Positions 46,871 to 57,047 of a stretch of 64,000 nt of DNA are shown here, in pieces. A program made the position numbers and the translations under genes. Every line of letters starts with the position of its first letter. The stretch's first letter is position 1. Source of the stretch: Heterotrichella gracilis (Eukaryota; Sar; Xanthophyceae; Tribonematales; Xanthonemataceae); contig JAULBX010005776.1 in assembly GCA_032358255.1 (NCBI GenBank), positions 1 through 64,000 on the forward strand. Direction: 5' to 3'. Under the pieces are notes generated by a model. That model saw nothing but the letters and a program-made list of their open reading frames with translations. It searched no databases and was not told where the DNA came from.

Positions 46871-46886
46871 ACCCTAAACCCTAAAC
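46871..46886. repeat. CCCTAAACCCTAAAC stretch
   Basis: Two units of the plant-type telomere motif, in the 3' flank of the kinase-like gene. Confidence 0.75.
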
Positions 46887-47200
46887 AGCACCCTGAGACT
46901 ACTTATGGGCACCCTCGACAAATGGGTGAACCAATGACTGCGCTGACAGCCTGAAAGAAACAGCACTCTGCCCTCCTGAAAGAAATTCAGACTTGCACCA
47001 GGACATGAGCCAGATGCAGCTGCCATCCACATCACGCATCGCAGGGCCGCCCCAGACCATTACGCCGGTCCTTCTACCAAGTGGATGGTACAGTTGCTGC
47101 TGCGCGCTCCCGCCGCGGCACCATCCCCACACCTTATGGTCCGGCGCATGCAAACAGCCACACCGCAAACAGATGCGCTGCACACCGCTGCACCACAAGG

Positions 47201-50200
47201 CTAGGGTTTAGGGTCTGTGCTGGCAGCCAGGCGCGCTGCTGTCTCCTCCAGCAACCCTGCGCGAATCCTGCAAGTGTGGGCAAATCTCCTAGCCAGGTTC
47301 CTGCAGCCCCGCTTGCCCTGTGGAGGCCGGTACCCCTTGTGCCTGCCCCTCCAAAACAGCGCTGCAAGATCCTTCACCAGCGGCCGCAGCTGCGCATCAC
47401 ACAGCTCCAGCTGGGCAGCCCACCTGTCCCGCCGCTGCATGGTCACCGCCTTGTGCGAATTCAGCCCCCTACGGCTGCGGATGCCGCGCCACAGCAGGCG
47501 CCCCCTGGAGGCCATGTGCATCAGGCAGTACAGCGCCGCCTCGCACTCCGTGGCCACGTTGGTGTACTCATGCAGCGCGCCCTCCTCGCCCTGGTGGATG
47601 TCCCCCGTGGCATAGGCGCTGAAGCACGGGGTGGCCGCGCCTGCATAGTGGAAGTCAATCAGGCACAGGCGGCAGTCCTCTTGCATGAGGACGTTCCCGG
47701 GCGACAGGTCGCCATGCAGCAGCCCCTTCAGCTCCATCGCCCTCAAAGTGTCTGCCAGCTCAGCAAAGAGATGCGCGATGGCTGCAGGGCTGTGCTGCCT
47801 CAGGTCCAGGGGGCTGGCCAGGGGGGAGACCACGAGGAAGGGGTGGCCGTGGGCCTTGCCGCTGTCCAGCACGTTTACCACACCCGGCAGGTCGCGCAGG
47901 TGGTGCAGCCTGCGGGCCTGCAGATACCACTACCATTATCAGGAAGCAATCAGCGCAGGAGTGGCAAGGTCTGCATGTCGCCACCTCACTATGGCATGCT
48001 TGGCAAACAGCGTCATATAAATAAGGGTTTAACCAGAAATACGCCCAAAAACCTTGGAAAACCCTGCACCATAGGCAGAGCTGGAAAAACCCTAACCACG
48101 CCGACAGCCGAAACCCTACAACGATGCAAAATTACCAATTACACTGCAAGGCACTCCTGTGAATACCCTAAATCCACAGTAAAATATCCTCGCTGCGCTG
48201 ACACAGAGACCTTACAAACTTCCACCTGCCCCCCTACAACATCCCCATTAAAACCCTGCAGGGCACTCCTACAACCATCTAAACCCTCAACCCTAAAAAA
48301 GGGTCGCACGCCCCACAATTGGCAAAGACCACCAACTGTTCACCAGCCCACAAGAATGCTCACCTCTTGCAAAGCTGTGCATGAGAACTTCATCACCATG
48401 CGCTGGCCTGATGCTGGCCCCCCATCCGCAAGCGCGGAGAACGCCTGGCGGTCCATGTCGAAATCCTCGGGGGCCTCAGATTCTTCACCATACACCGGGG
48501 TCAGCGGCACAAAGTCGTAATATCTGCAAGCAAGGGGTTTCAACCAATGCCGACACATGACACAGCACCAGGCATCCTGCTGCCATTGCGTGCATGGTGC
48601 AGCAATAAATGACACCTGTGGTCACAGCAGAAGGGAAGGCACTTGCAACACACACACGGCCACACCCTAAACCCTAAACCCCAAACGCATGTTGCAACAT
48701 ACACATGGTCACCGGCAACCAAGGGGTGCGTTGGATTGCAACCATGCTGCAGAGCCAATTACATGTTGCAGAGCCAGTCATGCTGCAGCTGCAACACTGT
48801 CACATTGACTAGGAGCAAGGCGTTGGGCGAACACGTTGGGCACTGACACAGATGTTGCTGCTGGGTTAGGGTTTAGGGTTTAGGTAGCCATAAATACTGG
48901 GGCAAACAGATGCCACCAGATGTTTCAAACCGCTGGCTAGCACCGCACCTGACGTCGTTGTGGGTGAATGGGGGCAGCACAGGGAGCGGCGCAAACCCAA
49001 GGTCCTGGGCGTTCGCGCACACCCAGCTCACCAGCGCCTGCAGGCCCTCCCTACCCGCCTCCAGGCTCAATGGCAGCGGCTGCGTGTAGGAGGCGGGCGC
49101 GAGATCCTCGTATTGCCAGAACTGGACCGAGTCCCAGCCCGCAACCGCGCCGACCACGACCTCGCGCCTGGTCTGGAAGAGTGCAGCATGGCCAAAGGCT
49201 TCAAATAGGTGCCCAACCGCCAAATGGCGCTCCTCCATTGGTTTGATGCTGGCTCTGATCACCAGGAAGCTCACCGCATGGCCCACTCCACCTGTCATGT
49301 ACCACATACTGCACTGAGCGTGCATTGGCATGTAGGCCTAAACCCTAAAACTTAAACCCTAAACTACCAACGTGTAGGTGGTGTCCCTGGTGATTTCACA
49401 GTACATGGTGCAGCTTTCCTAACTTTACATGTCAAGATGGATGCATCCCTCCAGTACAGCACGCTTACAGCAATAATTTTACTTCAAAATTACTGTAACA
49501 TATTGAAAAAGCTATTAATAGTTTACTTCAAATAAATGGCAAATCAATGTGACGACATGCAGCAGATGGAAATGATCCATGCAGGGCACCCACCTCCCAG
49601 CCTTGCAAAAAGCTGACATCAGGTTTTGGACAGGGTCATGAAATCCCTTCCAGTGGGTGTCAACCAGGTGGCCACTTGCCGCCTCGCCCAGGACCTCTGG
49701 CCTACCAGGTCTGCTTGTCCACGCCCCCTGCCCTCGTCGTCGGCGATCAAACCTCACGATAGCCGTCAGCAGCTTGCTAAAGCGCGTCCTAATCTGGGCC
49801 TCTGGCACACACAGGTCAGTGTCAGCTGCAGTTGGACGACATGCTGTTGCTACTGGAAAATCATCTATCGATCTAGAAAACAGAGTTCATAGTTACTTTG
49901 AAAAACAATTACTTCAAAGGTTAATTACGTTCAAAGACTAATTACTTTACTTTACCTTGAAGATTGAAATGCGCATAAATGTAGTGCAATTGGCAACAGA
50001 AAAAGTCAACATCGCACAGGCTCCTCACACAAAGCACACCGCACCTCCATCTGGCTCGCCCCACTCCTTCTGAAAGTCTTAAATCTCGGGCTGGCGCAGG
50101 AACTCCTCATAGTCCCAGTCGTGCACAGGCGGGCAGCGCTTGAGTAACCAGTCCAAGGTGTTTCCTTGGCCAGCAACATCACTTTCATTTATGACTTTCC

Positions 50201-50548
50201 TTGCAAGCCCCTTCTCATCTAGTGGGGTCATGGACTGCACAACGCCACTCACCATACGTCAACACATTGAATTCATGCGTTTTGGTGTTGGTGTGCAAGG
50301 CCAGCTGCTTTGAACAGAACAGTACCTCTCTTTTCAGCTGCTCCATGAGCCTGGCTTTTAATCGAGCCTGGGAGACACAGCTTGGCACATCACACCACTC
50401 CACCAGATGATAGCGCAATGAACCCGTGGGCTAAGTACCCCCAACAAGGCCAACAGCTTTTAACAAACAATACCTCTTCGTTCAGCTTCTTCTCAAGCTT
50501 GCGATCCTGCGAGGCAATCTTGCGCTCCTGCGAGGCAGTCTTGCGATC
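47201..50548 (-). CDS. atypical protein-kinase-like protein, 5' end unresolved
   Basis: Exons in transcript order that join in phase: 50474-50548, 50326-50367, 50045-50069, 49594-49801, 48949-49308, 48364-48523, 47201-47917; 528 aa visible, earlier exons missing. The first two exons are a charged coiled coil (QERKIASQDRKLEKK). The middle is unrecognised. The C-terminal 240 residues carry kinase-fold hallmarks: a VMK-type lysine segment, HGDLSPGNVLM as catalytic loop (HxD...N kept, HRD changed to HGD) and LIDFHYAG in place of DFG. Fungal FunK1 and Crinkler-linked kinases have similar loops, so that is a possible affinity, not an assignment. The glycine-rich loop is not obvious. The stop codon TAG lies inside a CCCTAAACCCTAG telomere-type repeat, which encodes the last residues DPKP. 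Confidence 0.6.
48664..48683. repeat. CCCTAAACCCTAAACCCC in an intron of the kinase-like gene
   Basis: Plant-type telomere motif. The next intron (48000-48310) is also rich in scattered CCCTAA words, and 48868-48885 has the reverse orientation. Confidence 0.75.
49338..49364. repeat. CCTAAACCCTAAAACTTAAACCCTAAAC stretch
   Basis: Decayed telomere-type repeat about 30 bases inside the intron upstream of the exon that begins at 49308. Confidence 0.7.
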
Positions 50549-52301
50549 CTGCAAGGCACAGCCTGGCACGTGAGCAAGCTGAAACCCTACACAACCCCCC
50601 GTGCACGAGCAACCTGAAACCCTACACAACCTCCCGCGAGACGAGAGAAACACACGAGACAAGGTCGGCCCCATGGTTCAAAGGCTGGAGACAGTACCAA
50701 TCGGGCAAGTTGGGCGAAAACATCGGCGCGAAGTTGGTCTAGAGGATCCGGCGGGGTGGCTCCTTGGCCAGCGAGAGGTGCGTCTGCGGACTGTTTGCAA
50801 GGTGCACGTTAGGGGCAGGTCTGCAGAGCGAGATAAGATATGTGCCAGTTGAATTTCACCATGAGCAAAAGCAGACACCCAAGGGGCCACATCACAGTCA
50901 CCTGTCACGCACAGGTAATGTAACTACCTGTGCGATGTTCACCACACCATCAGGTGTAGACTCAAGCCCTGGCAGCGCGGCACGTGCAGGGCTGGGTCGA
51001 TGCAGGTGGTTGAAGCTTGCCTTGCTGCTGGCGTGCAGGGGGACAGGTGGCCGCCAAGGGGTAGGCGAGCATTGGACGCGGTGTGAGGGGAGTGGTGGGA
51101 GAGGGCGCCCCTGCACAAAAGTGAGATACGAGGGTTGGTGCTTGAAAAGAATGTGGATGACACACATTGTCAAGTGGGGTAGCTGCAACCAGCAGGTGTT
51201 GGCAGGGGCAACACATGTAGTCCAGGTATATGACAGCGTGCGAACGCCTCACATGGTGGGAGGCCACTTGCGACGAGGCGCAACCAGCAGGGTTGCCAGC
51301 GTTGCTCAGTGAAGCAGCAGCCTCTCCAAAACCAGCACCACGAAAACAGTGTGCCCAGGCGTGTCTGATATGCACCGTTTGCCTTCCCTTACCTGGGTAC
51401 CCCATCCAGGTCGCGGTGCAAAGTGTGTGAAGGCCAACAGTGCGTGGTTTGAAAACAGTGGATAGAAGAGCGAAACGCTGGCCGGTATCAAAGGGCGGCG
51501 GCGCTTGTGTGTAACAGCTGGCGCAGCTTGTCGTGAGAGCTGAAGACAGGCAATCAATACTAGAGATATAGGAACTAGCTAATTAAAATATGCATGCATA
51601 AGAACACGCATGCATGCTCGTCTCGCAACACGCTTACTGGAAAAATAGCAACAATGAGCAGCAATACAGCACCAGTCACACGTTATGTGACGCTGCTACG
51701 GCTCAAAGGCTACCGGTCTCACACTATATGATATATGCAGGGTGGACATTTGCACCGCAAACATGCATGCATGTGACAAGGGGTAGTGCACCTGCAAACT
51801 ATCCAGGGCCTACAAACTTCTACCAATCTAAAGAGCAGGAAAAGTTTCAAGGCTGCTTGCTGGTTTCGGGTGGCCGAAGAGTCCTTGCCGCATGTTTTCA
51901 CCTGGGTTTCGTTGTACACCTTAATTTAGAATAGAATAGACCCCCTACATGCATGCATATAGCGTTTGGAGTTCAAACTTGAACGCAGTTGGGCGAACAC
52001 ACACCAATACAGCTTGCATTGCACCGGCACGCTGCTTATCGGGCCGCTTGGGAAGGCACATATGCGCGACACACATCTGGCGCCTTTTTGCCTTACATGT
52101 TGCATTGGGCACTCCTGCATCCCCTCCACGTGCCAATATTCAACCCCTCGCGAGGCCCCGTCGCGATCTATGCCCTGGCCTTAAAGGTCACGCACGTTTT
52201 CCTTTGTGGGTCCCACTTTATTTCACGCCCACTTGTCATCGAGGGAAGGCGCCAGCAGCTGGCACAATTCTAGGCAATAGGGTTGTATAGGCTTTGCACC
52301 A
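50549..52301. promoter_or_regulatory. spacer holding missing kinase-like 5' exons and the ARP7 promoter
   Basis: Any further 5' exons of the kinase-like gene should lie in the left part; none could be fixed. AACCTGAAACCCTACACAACC and its neighbour near 50580 form a short direct repeat. The right part, 51950-52301, is the ARP7 upstream region, defined by its duplicate at 45290-45690. Confidence 0.4.
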
Positions 52302-55300
52302 ATGGAGGCTGTAGTGGTGCTCAACTATGGCAGCGAGTCGTGCAAGGCAGGCTTGGCCAGTGCCTTCCCAAGCGACGATGAGCCCAGCATGGTGAGGCGT
52401 AAGGGCTCAAACCAGTGGCATGCAGCGTGTAACCTGGAGCATGCATCAAGCCTGCACCGCTGTCAAAGCCTAGCAGTTGCTGCTTGAGTCTGACGCTCCG
52501 AGCAGGATGCCATGCTTCTTTGTGCATGCAGCATCATCGCCAGCATGAATGGCATGCGACCTTCCTGCCGTGCCCATGCCACACACACCACCACCCCAAC
52601 TCCGCCACCTACTCAAGAGCCCCATCCCAGCAGCACAGCACAGGCAATGCCTTCCCCTGCTGACCCTCCCCTTGCATGCCGCCGCTTGCAGTTGGTATCG
52701 ACCCGCGTCAGGCCAGGCACTGGTGGCGCTGGCCTGGCCGATGGAGAGGAGGCACTAGCCAGCACCAGTGGGCAGGAAGGCACAATCAACGTGGTGGAGC
52801 AGGGCCAGATCGTGCACTGGGTGGGCTGGGAGTCCATCATGTACCACATTCTATATGAAAAGGTGGGGCGCACTGGGGTTGCTGCACACCAGTGGTTTGT
52901 CACTGGGAGGAGTTAATAGCGGGGTATCGTGAGAGTGCACACCCCCCCCAACCAGGTTCATGAGAGTGCACACAACCTCCCACTAGTGGGGCATGGATAG
53001 CCACGAGTGCGCACACCCTCTGGGTTACCCACTGACCGGTGTTGGTGGTGGTGGTGGTGGTGGATGCATGCTGTGGGGGCGCATGTGGTCGCTGCACTTC
53101 AATGGTCTGCCACTGCCAGTGCCTACCAGTGGATGTTCAAAAGTGTGCACACAAGCCCCCAAGGCAGGGGATGGGGGTATCCATATGGGTGGGCACCAAC
53201 CCCTGCTTGTGGGCGTGGGTATCTATGCGTGTCCCTTTCCCATCCATTGCACCCCACGCACACGCGCATCAGTGGCGTCTGACCCTCAGTCCCTGGGATT
53301 GCTGCACAGGTTGGCTGGGAGTTTGGCGACGAAGGCAACCTGCTGCTGTCGGAACCACTCTTCACGCCAAAGGTGGGCGCGATAATAAAAACCTCATAGG
53401 CGCCCAAGTGTAGACACACGTGTGCGGACACACGCATCTACACAAAGGCCAATACACACACAGGCCTTCATACCCATACACACACGTACCTGCATCTGCA
53501 CTTGCCGACACACATACCAACATGCCACGTTGCAGTATGTGTTGCTTTTACCCCAGAGGTGTCTTTGATTTTGCGTACTTGCTGTGCCACCCCAGGCTGG
53601 CCGGGAGCAAATGGGTCAGCTGCGGTTTGAGCAGTTCAACCTAGCTTAGGGTTTAGGGTTTGCTACACACGTGCAGCGCTGATTGTACCAGCTCCGTTCC
53701 CCCCCAGGCTGACCGAGAGCAATGGGCCAGCTGCTGTTTGAGCAGTCCAAGCTAGCCTAGGGTTTGGGGTTAGGGTGCAGGGTTTGCTACACCCATGCAG
53801 CGCTGACTGTACCTGCTTTGTTTCCTCCCAGGCTGACCGGGAGCAGATGGGTCAGCTTCTGTTTGAGCAGTTCAACCTGTCTGGGGTGTTCCTGTGTGAC
53901 GAGGGTGTGCTGGCCATGTATGCGCTGGGGAGGCTGACGGGCACTGCGGTGGATGTGGGGCAGTACAAAACAGGTGCGGGGTGGGGTGGGGGCAGGGGGT
54001 GCATAACATAATAGCAGAATAAAGGATGGGTGTTCGCCGTAGCAATTAATTTGCCACAGGCTCATCTTGGGATGGGCAGTTTCAGGGCCTGGGGAGGCGG
54101 AGCAGAGCAGATCCAGGGGGTGAATGTGGCCCCACACACATGTGATGCATGTGCACCACCCTGGCCACACGCATCACCAAATGTAAGTGGCTGAGGACCA
54201 GGCGCATCCACCTGCCCTACCGCCATATGCGCACCCCCCTGGCCAAGACACCAGCACAACAGTGGAGGGCCAGCCGCACCCCCCCGTCCTCCCCTCAATT
54301 GACGCGCATGCATTCCCTTGTCGTCCCCCAACTTGTCACGCATTCATATCTCGCTTTCGCAAAGTTGCATATCCCCTGCTCCTCTCACGAGCCCCCACCC
54401 CCCCTTCCCTCTCTTGTTCAGACATCAGTACAGTGGTGGAGGGCCAGCTGCACCTACCAGGCTGCACGCGCCTACCGGTGGGGGGCGCACAGGCGAGTGC
54501 CAGGCTAGATGACCTGCTGCAGCCCACGCCCTTTGTGCCCTGGCGTCCTGCAGCGGCCAATGGCGTGGCGCCACCTGGCCATGATGGGCCCAGCGGCATG
54601 GTAAGTGGGATTTGGGATGGGGATGGGGGTGGTGGTGGTGTGGTGGGTGTTGAGGTGCAGGTTCCATGTGTGTGCATGTTTATGTGCGGTGGGGGCTCGG
54701 TGTCTGTTGTGCAACGCACGAGTGTTGACAGCAAGCTTGCAAACCCCTTGTACGGATGGGGACGTGTTCTTGCAGGGTGCGGGCGTGCGTGCAATTTGCT
54801 GCCGTGCAGCAGATTGTCTTGTCCCAGGAATTTTATTCTCGCCCCAATTGGTCCGCCAAAACCGCCAGAAGTATAATGGCGTGCCAGTCGCCCCTCCTTA
54901 GGTCCTTGCACTGCATGCAGAACCCCTGTAAAACCCTGTAGAACCCTTTCCAAGGGTTTTCATAATTCAGCCTCACCCTGCCTTCCTGCGCAGGATGTGG
55001 ACCCTCCCGAGAGTTTCTCCCTGCCCGACGGCCAGGTCATCACTCCCACCTCACAAGTCATTCCAGGCCTGGGGATGGTCCGTGAGGGCACCATGCTTCC
55101 CTCGCTGCCCGAGCTGGTGGGCATTGCCTCAACTAGCCACACAGACGCTGCCATACGAAAGGTGTGTGGCCCACAAGCCTTTGCTCTTGGACTGGGGTGC
55201 AGCTCAACCTCACCTGCCTATATAGCTGGAATGCACATACGTATTTCTCAGCGCAGCAGGCCCTGTATAAATCATTGATATACACATTCCTGTGTGCAGG

Positions 55301-55984
55301 CTTTTTTGGAGAATATCGTGCTGTGCGGTGGCGGCAGCCTCGCCCCCGGCCTGCAGCAGCGCTTCACGCGGGAGGTGGCAGCGGTGGTGCAGCCCTCAGT
55401 CAGCCCCCAGCTGTGCTTCCCCCCCGAGTACATGCCCGAGCACACGCTAAGATACGCCCCGTGGGTGGGGGGCGCCATACTGTCAAAGGTGCGGGGGGAG
55501 AGGAGGGGAGGGGAGGGGGGCTGTGGGGGGCTTGGGGGAGGAGGAGGGGGGGGCATGGGGGGTGGGGTGTGTAGAAAGAGAGGGACAGGGAAAGGGAGAC
55601 CGTAGTTGGGGGCCTAGTGTAAGCCACCAGCTGACACCAGCGAGTATGTGTATTGGAACTGGGGGGGCAGTGTCAAAGGTACATGCCTGAGCTCACATTG
55701 AGGTGCAGCCCCTGGGTGGTGGGGGGCATACTGTCAAAGGTGCAGGGTCAATTCCTGCTTTGCTGCCCCTCCTCTGCTTTTCTCAAGGCTAATATCCTGC
55801 CCCCACTTGCTAACCCCAGGCGGATGCCCCACCACCACGTCACCACCCCATTCCCAGCTCCCCACCCAAGACTTATGTCCCCATCCCCTTCCCCCCCTTG
55901 CAGGTTGTCTTCCCCCAGAACCAGCAGGTGACCAAGCAGGATTATGAGGAGATGGGGCCAGGGGTTATGCACAGGAAGGCGTAA
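52302..55984 (+). CDS. ARP7: actin-related protein 7, SWI/SNF-type remodeller subunit
   Basis: Eight exons: 52302-52391, 52692-52862, 53310-53372, 53832-53973, 54422-54600, 54994-55161, 55300-55488, 55904-55984; phases close, 360 aa, TAA stop. It aligns in my reading along the length of plant ARP7: start MEAVVVLNYGSESCKAG, then LLLSEPLFTPK, the FNLSGVF and AVDVGQYKTG segments, SLPDGQVI, IVLCGGGS, FPPEYMPEHTLRYAPWVGGA and the terminal VVFPQNQQVTKQDYEEMGPG. Length equals the family norm (about 363 aa). The actin phosphate-binding loops are degenerate, as usual for ARP7. The protein is a nuclear subunit of SWI/SNF chromatin remodelling complexes in plants. A broken copy of its promoter and first exon lies at 45290-45860. 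The introns before exon 4 and after exon 7 carry copies of the exon borders. Confidence 0.93.
53595..53760 (+). repeat. two tandem copies of the intron end and exon start of ARP7 exon 4
   Basis: At 53595, 53707 and 53831 the sequence reads CAGGCTG(G/A)CCG(G/A)GAGCA followed by GGGTCAGCT- or GGGCCAGCT-type sequence and TTTGAGCAGT. Only the last opens the true exon. The first copy is open for 15 codons and then meets TAG in CTTAGGG; the second lacks one base and is frameshifted. TTTAGGG repeats follow each copy, then GCTACAC(A/C)C(G/A)TGCAGCGCTGA. Confidence 0.92.
55676..55745 (+). repeat. decayed copy of the end of ARP7 exon 7
   Basis: TACATGCC(C/T)GAGC(A/T)CAC and the following GGGGGCGCCATACTGTCAAAGGTGC-type block recur about 250 bases after the true exon end at 55488. 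The copy keeps a GT donor after AAAG. Confidence 0.85.
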
Positions 55985-57047
55985 TGATGTTTATCAAGGA
56001 CATTGCGTATATCTTGTCATGTTGCGGCATGCCCTGTATGCTGGCATCGGCTGTGGCCTCTGCTTTATTACCTGTTTTGGCTGGTTGCTGTGCCCTGTTC
56101 AACAGTCAACTTGACACAGTAAGTCCCTCCGCTTGCACCATTGGGCCCCTGAGACCGTTCTGGCTGGTCGGTGTCCTGGTGGGAGCCAGTGGCCCCTTAA
56201 CTCCGCCTTTGTGCGTCCCCTTTCTTTCTTTCTTAGACTCCACCTATGTGGGTTCGCTTTCTTTCTTGCTATGCGGAGGAAGGGATGCCGTTTATTCCCA
56301 GAAATCTAGGATGTCCCGTTTAATTTAAGACTGAGCCTCTGCGACATTGTACACCCTGGCTTAGGGTTGCTGGCATGTCCGCGGATGATGTCACACTGCC
56401 AGTGCTTAGCTAGTGCAAGTACATACACTTGCCAACATGCTTGTTATAAACCTGCTCATCCATTTTGGTACGCATGTATTATCTTACTATGGTGAACAAT
56501 GACACTGCAATCATGAAGGTCCCTCCCACTCAGTCTGCCAGTACTGGTGGTAACCGTTTCCATGTAACTAATTTCAATTGCAACAGTTACAAGTAGCTTA
56601 ATATCGTGAGAACTGACAGTACTCAGTAAGGGTGCAATACAACAGAACTTAATGCTGTCTCATACTGGCCAGTATGTTCATCCTGGAAGGGAATATACTT
56701 CCCCAGGAAACTGAATATCCACCCAAGGCCCTGCCCAGACACCCCCCCAACCCCACCCATGAAGACGCAGCCCCACTTGACCTCGGAGGAATCAGGACTG
56801 TTGAAGGACTTCAACAGTAGGGCACCTACTTTGCCTCCAGCCTATCCAGCGCCGCTTCCAGAACCTCAAAGCTCTGCTCGCCCTCGATCCCCTCCATACC
56901 ATTAGACCCACGTGCCACCTCGTACGGCCTTGCGCATGACCCCTATGCATCCCCAACCAACACCATTGCTGGCCACCAAGAGACCCCATGCCCTGCCCAG
57001 GTCCCACCCCCCACCCTTTGAGGCGCACCCCCCAAAAATACGCCCCC
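55985..57047. other. convergent 3' flanks of ARP7 and LTO1
   Basis: TGTAA at 56563-56567 (plus) and TTACA at 56587-56591 are candidate poly(A) signals of the two genes. A copy of the last LTO1 exon occupies 56822-56935. No other gene is seen. Confidence 0.5.
56822..56935 (-). pseudogene. copy of the last part of LTO1 exon 7
   Basis: On the minus strand it reads EGEQSFEVLEAALDRLEAK then TAG, against EGEQSFEALEAALDRLEGK then TGA in the true exon. The frame is intact over about 20 codons. Upstream it decays, although the CCCACGTG word matching the TWV region is kept. It lies 110-230 bases beyond the true stop, so it would be part of the 3' untranslated region. Confidence 0.8.

Noticed and set aside
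50079-50081. In-frame TAA read as glutamine, as in some ulvophycean algae
   Set aside because: ARP7 ends at TAA and the coiled-coil gene at TAG where homologues or sequence character end, and a phase-consistent splice skips this TAA. The standard code is sufficient.
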